NCBI GenBank assembly: GCA_016490735.1
Contig: JAEMWC010001399.1
Span: 102,501-166,500 of the forward strand
Direction: 5' to 3'
Length of the DNA: 64,000 bases
DNA from: Pachyseris speciosa
Lineage: Eukaryota; Cnidaria; Anthozoa; Scleractinia; Pachyseridae
The notes under the pieces are model-generated. The model searched no databases, was not told the origin of the DNA, and worked only from the letters and a program-made list of their open reading frames with translations. A program made the translations under genes and the position numbers. Shown here piece by piece: positions 50,049 through 61,600 of the stretch; position 1 is the stretch's first letter; the number at the start of each line of letters is the position of its first letter.

Positions 50049-51424
50049 GAGGCAGTCCCGCTAAAAGCGGTCCTCTCGACTTGGCGACCAAAAAAAGTTT
50101 TCCTTTATTTTTTGACCATGAAAAGGGTTTGGTACACATGTTTAAAAAATGCTATAATTATTTTCCAATTCTTTATTTTTGCGCCGCAACAGGCCCAAAT
50201 TGAATTTTGGCTCACCTGCCCGAACTGATAGAGATCGAAAGTGTAAATTTCACAGATTTTGTCAAGCGCGCTCTAACTGCAAAAATCTAGCTCACTGAAT
50301 TCTATTTTGCTACAAGTTACAAGGTGTATTCAGTTAGTTCACAGACAAAATGTAGAAACTTACAAGAAAATCTTACGCATTCCAGCGTGATTAGAAGATA
50401 CCCTTCTCTTGAGCCTTAATTTGCATATCGAAAACTAACCAAATGAAAGGAAATAAATCTCAAAAGTTTGGTCTAAATCGTGATAAAAAACCACATCAGA
50501 GCAAAGTCTATACTCCAATGAACTGGTATATTGCTTCAAACCGGCGTGTATCACCTTAGCTTCCACACACCACGAGCTCAAAATTGACGAAAAGCCATGT
50601 GTTTACATAATTATCGTTGGTGTGAAATGCATTTGCATAATTCTAAAAATCGGCGAAAACATATTTGTTTACCGTTCAGATTCTTTTACTGGCCTTCTAA
50701 ACAATGGGTCTTAACTTCCTTTAATGATTGTATGCAATAAAAATCTTGTGTTGTGGTAAAACGTTGGATAAACGTGATCAGTCTTTATGGCTTGCGAGAT
50801 CCACAAAGTAAACATTGGTGGTTGTAAGTAGTCTATTGAATAAATTTCGTTAATTCACGTTGTGAACCACGAGATGGAAAATATCAAATTCTAAAGTTAA
50901 AGTTGTGCAATTTGGTTATTGTAGATATTATATACATCTTGAGGGGACACACAAACATAAAATACATTATGCTAATAATTTTGAAACAACCACATGCAAA
51001 CATACACTCACGGCCTGCCCACGGAGAAAATGCTCTGAATGCTTCCAGCAAACACAAGCGACCCTATTCAATGGCACTACTTTCTGCAATTTTCTTTCCA
51101 TCATTGACGGATTTCATGCGGCTACGGTCTTCAAAGTTTCCAAGCTACAAACTCAACATCGCGGACCGTTATATTAAACCGACAAGAATAACTTCGCCTG
51201 CTGTCTTGCGTTACATTGAACGTGACTATGCTAATTGATTTGGTTGTTGTGTCATGGGATGGGAAGGGAGGGAACAAAATGTGGGAGGGGACGGAACAAA
51301 TAAATAAGAAAAAATTCTGTTTTTCAATACATGTATAGGTAAGTATCTAATCGGTGAATAGCAAAAAAAAAAAAAGGAATTCCTTCAATATTATTTCAGT
51401 CCATCGCACTGTTTCCAATAATAG
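50049..51424 (+). repeat. Left arm of the 6.1-kb element
   Basis: Inverted match to 54341-56120. Includes the perfect mini-hairpin CCGCTAAAAGCGG and the shared open frame at 50903-51238 / 54518-54787, which is identical in both arms only because they are repeats. Confidence 0.9.
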
Positions 51425-51861
51425 ACCTTTTTAGCTTGTAGAATTTGTTTTCCCAATGTAGAACATGTGATCTTCCTAAGGGGGTTTGCCTTTTGTCTTT
51501 TCATAAATTATGCGTACACATGCACGTGAATAAGGCGAAATTTCAAAGAAACAGTTCTCTAGGGTAACATCACGTGGTCTACATTGAGAAAACAAAATCT
51601 ACAAGCTAAAAAGGTCTATTATAGTGAACACTAACATGACGCGACTATATAATTCTGTGGTAGGAGTGGCCTGAAGTGACCGGCACCTTACAGATTTATG
51701 GGCTTTCATTTTGTTGGCATAATTAGCATTTTTCGCTTTTTTTGTTTTTGGCTACTGTATTGATTATACAGTAATTTGTGGGCACGAGGTTTTTTTTAGT
51801 AGTACCTAACCTTTGTCTTTTGCAACTCAGTGGATAATATAGAATAAATTGCATATTTTAA

Positions 51862-52851
51862 CCCATTGGCGCCTAGCCGTTTTTACGTTTTTTCTATAAA
51901 CGATCCATAGCATTTCGTGGCTCTTTATTTCAAACAACCATAGAAAAGTGGTGCTGTCCTAAGGCACTGTAGGCTGAAGGTTTCTGAAAACGTCTTTCTG
52001 ACGTAGCTATTTTTCATACGTGGAGCTACAAGAACAACCCAAGTTCGCTTGCGATTTTTGCTAAGGTAACTTTTTTACAGCCATTTTTCATCTTTAGTGG
52101 CTGCCTGATGAGCATCGTTAAGCGTGACGGTAGCTAAGAGTCCACTTTCTGAAAGAATCAAGCAGGTGATGTACTTTGTTGTCGAATTTGGCTTGTTACT
52201 CTACGAACTGGGAATCTGGCCGGTCGGACACTTAGTACCTTTGGGACTCGACTATTGATGAATTTCTCGATCTACCGCCGCATATTTTGGAATTAGATAG
52301 CGCTGATAATGACCACAAGGACGAATTTTTGGCGTTAGGTCGGAGTGGCTGTATGTGAAAGAATTGGGGGAAGGAGCGGGTGCTGTGAAAAATTCTCGTT
52401 ATTTCCCAGCATCCAATGCGGTCGAGATGTTGAAAATGACGGGAAGGCCCGAATGCACTGGAACAAAAGGCTGTATCTACGCTCGGGAGAAGAATATGAA
52501 CCAAAATTGTCATTTCTAAGCTAGAACAAGCACTGAATTTTTTTATGATGGTTGAAGCTTGGCTTTTTGACGATGATTTCTTTAAAAAACATAAAGGCAA
52601 AAGAGGGCATTTTCGTCGCTTCTCTTTGACGTTAAAAATGGTCAGTTTCGTTCTTGTCCAAACTCAAAAGGCCATATTTGGTAAAAATTGCTACGTTTCT
52701 TGCGTTTATTGGATATCCAAATTTAGAGGACATTCCATTTCGTGCTCACAACTGACAGTTAAGGCAATATTCGTGCGATTGAGAAAGTTGCAATGTTTGG
52801 AAGCATGGGAGTCTTGTGTGGCTGGTTTTGGCCGACACGGGCGCCAATGGG
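51862..52851. mobile_element. Non-autonomous element with TTAA targets and CCCATTGGCGCC ends (piggyBac-like)
   Basis: TTAA at 51858-51861 and 52852-52855. 12-bp terminal repeat CCCATTGGCGCC/GGCGCCAATGGG. CC-starting ends with TTAA duplication are the piggyBac hallmark. 990 bp long; small frames inside (52232-52600, 52545-52916) are not recognisable as transposase. Confidence 0.75.
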
Positions 52852-53011
52852 TTAAGGGTACAATTTTTTTTGGACTTTTGTGCTTATTTCTATTCCTTAC
52901 TCCTATTCTGTCATAGAATAGGTGGATTTAAGATGAAAGTGATCTGCACACAGCTCGTCGCAGAATAGTCTGGATGGAGCAACTGAACCTGTCTTCGGCA
53001 GGCCGCGCATA

Positions 53012-53702
53012 GGCTCTTACCGATAGTGCTAGCACTTTTTGGCATTATTTGGCTTCGTGGGAATTTTTTTTTTTTTTTTTTTTACATTTTATCCCAAAAA
53101 GCACTGCTAGCATTACTTTGGATTTTCGACTGATTATTTGTATAATTTTGTGTTAAAAGACACAATCTGACTTTATTTATGTCGTCCAAAGCCGCATTTT
53201 GCCCTCATTTTAGTCAAAGGAGCCGAGGAGGCCTGGGGAATAGGTGTGATAGGTCAGCGGTTGCCTTCTAGAACCCAGTCCATCGCTCTCGTTCCAAGAT
53301 GCCGTCATCCAGGTTGTCATCGAGGAACAATGGAAGTCAGCCAGCCAAGGCAGAGATAGCTGGAGACTCGAAAGCGTACTCTGCCATCAGTCAGTGGAAA
53401 AAATAAGACTAGGGGGAACTGTGATGCAAAAAACATAAGCATATATGATCGGATTCAGATATATCCAGGAGAAGAACTATCATTCAAAGACGGGAAGTTG
53501 TTCTTGTTGAAAAACGTAACTGAAAATCTGAAAAATGTAATATTCTATGTTTAAAAAAATCGGAAAAAAGTGAGCATTTTTATGTAACCCACGAGCGCTT
53601 TTTAAAAAAATTAGCATTATTTTAGCACTTTTTTTTTTGGCAAAAAAAAAACACTGCTTTAAGCATTTGATGCTTTTTTTACGAGCACTATCGGTAAGAG
53701 CC
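53012..53702. mobile_element. MITE with 18-bp terminal repeats and TA target
   Basis: Perfect terminal repeats GGCTCTTACCGATAGTGC (53012-53029) and its complement (53685-53702), each flanked by TA. 691 bp, non-coding, with long T and A runs. TA duplication suggests the Tc1/mariner group, without proof. Confidence 0.75.
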
Positions 53703-54340
53703 TAGCCGCGCAAAGCCTGCATGGAAGGCGCTAGAAAAGAAAATGGAACTGAGGAAGCGGACGCGCGCGCTAACTCCCTCCCGTCCCGTCGCTCCCCTTT
53801 CTACGAGCTTCTACGCCCGCCACGCAGGCTAATTCTTTGAGTATCACTCTGAAAATTTCCACTTGAGAATTGAACGCTCCGTTCTAATTAACATCGCGGT
53901 CTCCGCAATCAGTGCCAGGAAACTGCAGGAAACCCCCTACCCTATCCCTCCATTATTTTCGTTTCCTTAATGGAGCTCGTTCCCAATTTCGGCTTAAAAT
54001 GTAAGTAGTTTGCGCTCCAATTTTCTGCTAGCTTCCCACGCAGTCGTGAGAGCCGGCTAATTTCAGCACCTTCTTCGCTTGTCATCGTTTCTCCATACAA
54101 CATAACCCTTTTCCAACCGCTTTTCAAATCTCCTTTCAAGTTCTGTTTAACAATTCCAGATTACGGATATTAAACTCTTTACCTTTAAAGCAGATCTAGT
54201 AGGAAGTTTTATTTGACTGGATCTTTTTATTTTTGACCTGTACATATCAACATGTGTCACAGCCTTTGCACAGTTTTGCCGGTCAGGCCAATCCTACCCC
54301 ACATCAAGTTTGTGTTCGATCACGAGTCCTGGTTCGATAT

Positions 54341-56120
54341 ATTATTGGAGACAGTGTGATGGACTAAAACAATATTGAAGGAATTCCCTTTTTGCTATTC
54401 ACCGATTAGATACTTATCTATACATGTATTGAAAAACAGAATTTTTTCTTATTTATTTGTTCCGTCCCCTCCCACATTTTGTTCCCTCCCCTCCCATCCC
54501 ATGACACAACAACCAAATCAATTAGCATAGTCACGTTCAATGTAACGCAAGACAGCAGGCGAAGTTATTCTTGTTGGTTTAATATAACGGTCCGCGATGT
54601 TGAGTTTGTAGCTTGGAAACTTTGAAGACCGTAGCCGCATGAAATCCATCAATGATGGAAAGAAAATTGCAGAAAGTAGTGCCATTGAATAGGGTCGCTT
54701 GTGTTTGCTGGAAGCATTCAGAGCATTTTCTCCGTGGGCAGGCCGTGAGTGTATGTTTGCATGTGGTTGTTTCAAAATTATTAGCATAATGTATTTTATG
54801 TTTGTGTGTCCCCGGGGTCAAGATGCATATAATATCTACAATTACCAAATTGCACAAACTTTAACTTTAGAATTTGATATTTTCCATCTCGTGGTTCACA
54901 ACGTGAATTAACGAAATTTATTCAATAGACTACTTACAACCACCAATGTTTACTTTGTGGATCTCGCAAGCCATAAAGACTGATTACGCTTATGCAGCTT
55001 TTTACTACAACACAAGATTTCTATTGCATACAATCAGTAAAGGAAGTTAAGACCCATTGTTTAGAAGGCCAGTAAAAGAATCTGTTTGTATCCTTCCCTT
55101 CCACGTCACATGCACACATACATATGGTGCAAAAAATAATTTATTGAAGAGCTCATTGCAAAAAAGGCATAAGTGGTGATTTGACCTTAAAATCGCTCTC
55201 CTTCAGCTTACAGACTGGCTATTGTGTCAGGAACAAAAGTCTGCAGTTATTTTGTAATTTGAAGACCTGAAATTGGAAAATTAGTTTATGACTTACATTG
55301 TAAGCCTGAAACCCAAAGAAAAGACCTCAACCATGCATCAGATCCTTTTGTTTCTGTTTCTTGAGTTTTTGGCAAAAGTCATGCTAATTTATTGAATTGT
55401 AGCCTTCAGGCCACAAAATAAATACAGATCTACGATTCTCACATGATAACCGACATAACCAGACTTAAGACTGAAGACTTAAGTACAGCAAATTTGTAGG
55501 CATTAGGCCTGTAGGCCAATTTTTAGAATTATGCAAATGCATTTCACACCAACGATAATTATGTAAACACATGGATTTTCGTCAATTTTGAGCTCGTGAT
55601 GTGTGGAAGCTAAGGTAATACCCGCCGGTTTGAAGCAATATACCAGTTCATTGGAGTATAGACTTTGCTCTGTTGTGGTTTTTTATCACGATCTAGACCA
55701 AACTTTTGAGATTTATTTCCTTTCATTTGGTTAGTTTTCGATATGCAAATTAAGGCTCAAGAGAAGGGTGTCTTCTAATCACGCTGGAATGCGTAAGATT
55801 TTCTTGTAAGTTTCTACATTTTGTCTGTGAACTAAATGAATACACCTTGTAACTTGTAGCAAAATAGAATTCAGTGAGCTAGATTTTTGCAGTTAGAGCG
55901 CGCTTGACAAAATCTGTGAAATTTACACTTTCGATCGCTATCAGTTCGGGCAGGTGAGCCAAAATTCAATTTGGGCCTGTTGCGGTGCAAAAATAAAGAA
56001 TTGGAAAATAATTATAGCATTTTTTAAACATGTGTACCAAACCCTTTTCATGGTCAAAAAATAAAGGAAAACTTTTTTTGGTCGTCAAGTCGAGAGGACC
56101 GCTTTTAGCGGGACTGCCTC
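54341..56120 (-). repeat. Right arm of the 6.1-kb element
   Basis: Inverted copy of 50049-51424 with about 435 extra bases at 55085-55515, which carry a short 'AAGACTTAAG'-type repeat. Confidence 0.88.
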
Positions 56121-56385
56121 TTAACTTCACCGGCTAATACACTTCGATCGAGTACACCAGTTAAACTACTGTGCACGTGGAATTTCTCATGAATTCAAGC
56201 CTTGAAAGCGTTTTTTCCACATTGTAGATGCGTTATGCATTTTGACTCCCTTTGCTTTGTTCTCTTGAGGACGCTGAACGATCATTTTCTCGCTGAGTGC
56301 TCAAACACCGCTTTCGACGGTCGACACTATTCTGAATGTAGCTCACCAACTTGAAAAATTCCGTCCGAACTTTTCAAGTTTGGAA

Positions 56386-56570
56386 ACGGATCGTCGGCTG
56401 TTGACTATTGAGGTGTTGTAAGAACGAGTCAACTTTGTCTCGATTTGGTAAAGAGATGGTAAAGGTGTCATCCACATAGCGTTTCCAGATATTAGATGTA
56501 CGGGGCGTCGATGTCAAAACTTGCTCCTCAAAACTCTCCATGCAGAGATTAGCTATCATTTCCAGTCGAA
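56386..56570 (-). pseudogene. Inverted Penelope reverse transcriptase fragment
   Basis: 'ANLCMESFEEQVLTSTPRTS' followed by 'IWKRYVDDTFTI' and 'DKVDSFLQHLNSQQPTIRF', matching the main copy nearly residue by residue, with the catalytic YVDD box intact. Confidence 0.85.
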
Positions 56571-56660
56571 GGCGGAGTACAGACTGCACTGCGAAAACTA
56601 GAAGCTGACTCGTGCCTTGCCAACCGCACGACTCTAACATCTACGCAGATTGCAGACCTC

Positions 56661-57775
56661 TTGAGTATCGTTCCAAGATCCACATACTTCCAGTATGATA
56701 GACTGATTTACGAACAGCAAGAAGGAGCAGCCGCCATGGGTAGCCCGTTATCCGCAGTGATAGCTAATCTCTACATGGAGGGTTTTGACGAGCAAGGTTT
56801 GACATCGACGCCCTGTACACCTAAGATCTGGAAACGCTTTGTGGATGACACCTTTACCATCTTAAATCGAGACAAAGTTGACTCGTTCTTACAACACCTC
56901 AATAGTCAACAGCCGACGATCCGTTTCACAATGGAAACTGAGAATGACAGCTCAATTACCTTCCTTGATACTTTGATCATCAAGGATTTGAATGGATACC
57001 TCTCTACCAGTGTTTACAGAAAGCCTACACACACTGACCAGTACCTAGCGTATGGTTCACACCACCCGCAATCTGTAAAACGCGGTATTTTCAAGTGCCT
57101 GTACGATCGATCTAAACACACTATAACAAAACCATCAGCTATCTCTCATGAAAAGAAATACCTCTCATCGGTCCTTGTTTCCAACGGTTATCCGTTTTCG
57201 TTTGTAAAAAATATTACAAAAACCAAGGGACGATCAATCACTAAAGAACCTGAACCCGAAATTAAATCTATTGTGGTTGTGCCATACGTCAAAGGCACAT
57301 CGGAGGCTCTTCGCCGTTGCCTACAACAGCAAGGCATACGGACTGTTTTCAGATCTGACACAACTCTTAGATCACACCTAGTCCGGCCTAAGGGCATAGT
57401 CGATCCAGTAAAACAAGACGGAGTAGTCTACAAGATTCCCTGCGAATGTGGTAAGGTTTATATTGGAGAGACGGAAAGATCTATGCATGAACGGATTAAG
57501 GAACACGATAGAGACATACGGCTTGCTCGAACCCAATCCTCTACGTTTTAGAACATAGCAACGCGACCGGACATTATCCGCTCTGGGACGAAGTTAAATT
57601 TATTGACCGAGACCCACATTGGTACACCCATAGGGTTAAAGAGGCTATTCACATAAGACTTCACCCTAACAACATCAACAGGGACAGTGGAATTGAAATA
57701 CCTGAAGCGTGGATGGCCACGATCAACCAACAGCCGATCAGTACCAAAGCGGACCGCGGAGGGAACAATTTCTAG
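56661..57775 (+). pseudogene. Penelope reverse transcriptase with GIY-YIG endonuclease
   Basis: Reverse transcriptase part: 'YEQQEGAAAMGSPLSAVIAN', catalytic 'RFVDDTF', 'ITFLDTLI', 'VYRKPTHTDQYL' and 'SHHPQSVKRG'. GIY-YIG part: 'GVVYKIPCECGKVYIGETER' then 'RIKEHDRDIR'. A frameshift at about 57545 leads to the C-terminal 'HSNATGHYPLWDEVKFIDRD' and 'EAIHIRLHPNNINRDSG', ending near 57775. The 5' part (N-terminal and fingers regions) is missing. The first Tyr of YVDD is Phe. Confidence 0.9.
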
Positions 57776-57891
57776 TCTGAACGACAAGGATCGAAATCCT
57801 CCAATCAACAACAACCTAAGCGAGGATAGAAGCGCACCAATCACCACCAGCCACGGTGCTTCTTATACTCACACGCCGCCAGTCGACACCA

Positions 57892-57934
57892 TCGCCTGAT
57901 GAAGACCAGCAGTATAGCGGTCGAAACCTCGCGA
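57892..57934 (+). ncRNA. Hammerhead ribozyme at the Penelope 3' end
   Basis: Stem I TCGC (57892-57895)/GCGA (57931-57934); core CTGATGA (57896-57902); stem II GACC/GGTC (57904-57907, 57919-57922) with an 11-base loop; GAAA (57923-57926); short stem III and the cleavage triplet CTC. Position about 120 bases after the GIY-YIG stop is as known for Penelope elements. Stem III is not palindromic here, so activity is uncertain. Confidence 0.8.
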
Positions 57935-57935
57935 A

Positions 57936-58515
57936 CCACATTTTTGTGACTTAATCGTGAGACAAAAGATTAACTCAGCTATCATTTGAAACCACGATGA
58001 CGAACACCTTTCATAATAATACACTCATTAACAATTTTGAAAATTATATTTTTTTAGCGTTGAATTTCACGTTACGAAAACCAAGTAACTCAGTATGAAA
58101 CTTTCCAGTTTGTTTTTAGACTGGGTTCTAAAGGATTTCTGGTAGCTAAATGTCTTATGACAAAACTTATAATTTTTTGTCATTGTTTCTACAACTATTA
58201 TTTCCAAAATGGAAACCAATTTTGTTTATGCTTTTGACATCACGTACGAGAAGACGATGAAAGTCGTTTACAGTCCTAATACCGATAACTCTGAATGAGT
58301 GTCGTGACGTCATCCAAATTTCTGTTTCACTCAGAACAATATCATAAAGAATTCTAGATCTAAACAACTTGACAGCCATTGCGCATCATATCACTTAGCC
58401 AAGTTCCTTTATATAAGTTAGTAGTTAGTGACAAATTCAAGTAACTGTTTTGTCTTAACCGGAGGGTGACAGTTGCGTTTGGGGTGTTTTTCCTCCTTGT
58501 CTTGCTTTTTATGTA
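57936..58515. other. No recognisable gene
   Basis: AT-rich spacer after the Penelope element, probably part of an intron of the split gene. Confidence 0.4.
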
Positions 58516-58521
58516 TTTTAT

Positions 58522-60582
58522 AATAGCTTACAATTGACATATCTTGTAGTCGCCTTTAAGGTACAGCTTTCCAGCCTTGAGAGCTTCCTGTAAGATCTTC
58601 CCGGCGTTTCCAGTATAAACTGCTTGATTAATAAGCTCTGATACGTCGTCAAATGCCTTTGCGCCCTCGAGAGCAAAATAATCTCAACCTTGAAGAGAGG
58701 TGCGCACTGACAATACTGCATGTACTGCTTTGTAATTCGCAGTGGAATCATTGTTCTTATGACATTGGGGACGTTAATGGCGCGACAAGATGATAGTTTC
58801 AGGCCTTTGTCTCATATAGAAGGTCTTGTACTAAATGTGGGGTGATGATGAAGGCGAAGAAGTGATCTAACTGTCTTTTGTCTAACTTTAGTCGTGGAGT
58901 GTCGCGAACTGGAACTGGAGCATCTCAGCCATACTGCAGGCGGTGAAGATTAGCAATAGTGTATCTGTATACCTGTATTGTGTTGGCCCAGGTATGTGCT
59001 GGGAGATTGCTTTATAACTCGCCACTCCGGCCATGATCGATATGACTTGCTTGCGTGTGTCCCAGCTTGTTACATTCTTATATGCTTCGGCCAAGGCTTC
59101 TAGATAGCTTTTGTCACTAAAAAGTTGGACGGAATCTGAACCATAATCATATCCATTGAGGAAACTTTTAACTCTTTCCACAAATGCCCAGAGTTACCAG
59201 GATATACCACTAACAAAACAGATTTGACTATTTCAGCTGATCGCTTAACATATCGTTCTTGAGTGCGCTCGAGTTCTACATGTAAAACTGGGATCCGTAC
59301 GTCTTAGGGGTTAAATTGCCTTCTTGTACCTAGTGCTGTTTTCGATTAGCAAATTGGCCTTAACTGAGATTTGTGCTACAATTTTTGCCTTTAAGGGGTT
59401 CCTTTAATGAGTTTTAATTACACAGGATATTCGACAATTGAGGCATCTCGACTTAAACAGAAAAAAAATTGCATTTGAAAAATGATCGTAATTTAGAAGA
59501 TATACCGGTTCTTCTCCCTCTTGTTCACTACCATCACAACTAGAACTCTGTGTTTCGCAAGAGGAAACAATCTCTGGAACAACTGCAACGGGTGGAGCTT
59601 CCTCTAACCACGGAATTGACATTTCCACAGCGAAATCAGTCATGAGGTCAGCCAAGTGTTCTTTGCATCGTTTACAAATTGCTAAAAAAAGTGTCAATAT
59701 AACACCTACTGTATCGAAAGACGTTTAAATAAACCACATTGGGCGGTGTTAAGGAATAGGTTGAAAAGGAGGGGGATAGTGGCCAACTTAATATCACTAA
59801 AGGTGACACTCAAAGAATGAACTCTAGACTACGAATAATCTCTCCTTTTCTCTCAGGGGCAGTAATGACGGGAACGGGCGCAAAATTTGCTTGTAGTGAG
59901 GGCCCGCGACGCGTAGGGGAGTAAATTTCCTGTTTGCGTTCACTCTCGCCAATCTTATTCCCTCGGGTTGCGTCTTCTCTCGAATGACTTTTTCGTGCAC
60001 GCTCGGTTAATCGCGCACCGGCCCTTCCTGCATAAATCCAAATAACGATGATGATGATGATGATGATGATGACGACGAGGATGGCGATAATGTACAAAGG
60101 GCGCAGTACGTGGCAATTATCATGTACTTAGGTGTTGCAATTGGAAGAAATGTTTTCCCTTCTAGTGAGACGAAAGCCGACTCTTTGCTGTGCGCTGCTA
60201 TTTCACCTTGCACACAACATCGAAGCTTTCTACTCCTCCAGCCAATCCCGAGTGTCTCACGATGTCGCGGACACAATGTCATTAATACATGCGAGATAAA
60301 TGCGAAATTTTAAATAAACCTAGCCAATGGAAAAGTACCACAAAATATTGGGCGTAAAATACTTGTGCAGTGTCGTTTGAAAGTTAATTGGAAGATAACT
60401 ACTGTACCTGCCCTTGCGAGCAACAAGTGAAATTCGTTGTCAACTCTGTCGTCAACTACTTTGCATGATTTAAGATAAGACGACACATCCTTGTCGCATT
60501 GGAAATCTTCAGGGTTTTTCCAGTTTGATCCGCAAGGTGTTGAATCCTCTTTCAGCAAAGACGAATAGCCACAAGTTGACAT
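58522..60582 (-). pseudogene. Unknown cnidarian multicopy protein family, N-terminal exons
   Basis: Intron-containing. Proposed exons: 60408-60582 (start 'MSTCGYSSLLKEDSTPCGSN', donor CAG|GTACAGT); 59506-59681 ('AICKRCKEHLADLMTDFAVE', acceptor TTTTTTTAG, donor CCG|GTATATC); 58973-59173 ('YLEALAEAYKNVTSWDTRKQ', 'GPTQYRY', donor CAG|GTATAC); and 58522-58933 ('KLDKRQLDHFFAFIITPH', 'VPNVIRTMIPLRITKQYMQY', 'EALKAGKLYLKGDYKICQL', in several frames). Same family as 47.3-49.5 kb. The fourth exon is broken by stops and a deletion. Function unknown. Confidence 0.5.
60044..60082 (+). repeat. (GAT)n microsatellite
   Basis: About nine to ten GAT units degrading into GAC/GAG, in an intron of the split gene. 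Confidence 0.9.
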
Positions 60583-61129
60583 TACTGTAACATTTGTTAG
60601 AAAAAATTAGTTCAAAAGATTATCTGATGTCCCTTCAAAGAAAATCCAGGAAACATTGAAAGTTTGCTAGAAATGACGCAAAAGCTATTTCACGGGATGA
60701 CTGTTGCGCTATCCGTTTGTGTGATGATTATCGACGTGATGTCACAGTGCATGTCACGTCCTGCATTTACTAAAAAGTTTAAAAACGAGAGCGATTTACT
60801 CAACGTCCCACTCGGAAACAATGGACTTGGGCTCCTTAGAACAACAAGAGAGCAATGTTGTCAGGCAAAGCACTTTTGTTTTAAATTATAAAGTGTCCTG
60901 AACTGGTAGGTGATCGGCTTTGGTGTGGTCAGAGTTTTATATTTGTACAATTTTGTACTAATCAAGATGACAAAATGTTACTAAGAGGCACTAAATTTAG
61001 GATACAGAAATAAATTGTTATAGTGAATAGAAAATTGTCCGATTTTCAACCAATTTTGAAAATAACGAACGTCAACCGTTGTGTTTTCAGTGTTTTGGGT
61101 GATAGCAATTTGGCGAGGCACGTTCGGAA
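60583..61129. other. No recognisable gene
   Basis: Upstream of the putative first exon of the split gene. May hold its promoter, but no clear TATA or initiator was identified. Confidence 0.35.
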
Positions 61130-61600
61130 GTGGTGGAAACTAGCCTGGATAGTTTTTACTGTCCACGCATCGCTTTTAGCGGGCCAAAATAGACACTTTG
61201 AGGCAACAAAGTAGAAGGATAAAGCTTAAACTTGACTTGTAGTATCGTTCAAAAATATATGTATTTGGTCCTTTTATAGGCCTCTGAAGTTGACCCTAAT
61301 TTTGTCTTGACCTAAAACACTCGAAGGCCATTACGGTCAACAGTATAATATATGGACTTAAAATGACAAATATTAGATCGTTTTAAATGTTTATGACAGA
61401 TCAACGAAATGTCTATTAACTAGCAAAATATTGGCCCTGGAATGCTCTTCATTGTTGAATACGAGCTTTCCTAAGTCGCTCGATTTTTTATTGTTTTTGG
61501 TGGGCACGAGCAAGCGTCTAGGCGTATTTTGAACTTTTTGATTTTGCGCAGAAACGAAGAAGCGACAGAAGTTTTTTAATATCGTTTTTAGCTCATGGAT

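Larger units (their letters stand above)
50049..56120. mobile_element. 6.1-kb DNA element with ~1.4-kb inverted repeats and TTAA targets
   Basis: TTAA flanks both ends (50045-50048, 56121-56124). Termini are GAGGCAGTCCCGCTAAAAGC and its complement. Left arm 50049-51424 and right arm 54341-56120; the right arm has an extra block of about 435 bases (55085-55515). TTAA duplication and GAG termini fit the Kolobok superfamily. The core between arms is filled by MITEs and no transposase was seen. Confidence 0.7.
56386..57935 (+). mobile_element. Penelope-like retroelement, inverted partial copy plus main copy
   Basis: A minus-strand fragment of the reverse transcriptase (56386-56570) faces the main plus-strand copy (56641-57935), an arrangement common for truncated Penelope insertions. 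The main copy ends in a hammerhead motif. It sits inside the split minus-strand gene. Confidence 0.85.
45550..61600. mobile_element. Putative 16-kb element: diverged inverted ends around a minus-strand gene
   Basis: 45550-46060 and 61130-61600 are inverted, diverged copies. Shared are 'AAATCAAAAAGTTCAAAATACG', 'GGTCAACTTCAGAGGC' with one mismatch, 'CATATATTTTTGAACGATA', 'TTGCCTCAAAGTGTCT' and 'GGCCCGCTAAAAGCGA'. Between them runs the split minus-strand gene family described below. I infer a DNA-transposon-like unit, later broken by nested insertions. The exact ends were not defined. Confidence 0.45.

Noticed and set aside
50903..51238. 111-codon frame repeated at 54518-54787, looking like a conserved gene
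   Set aside because: The two copies are the arms of one inverted repeat. No domain is recognisable.
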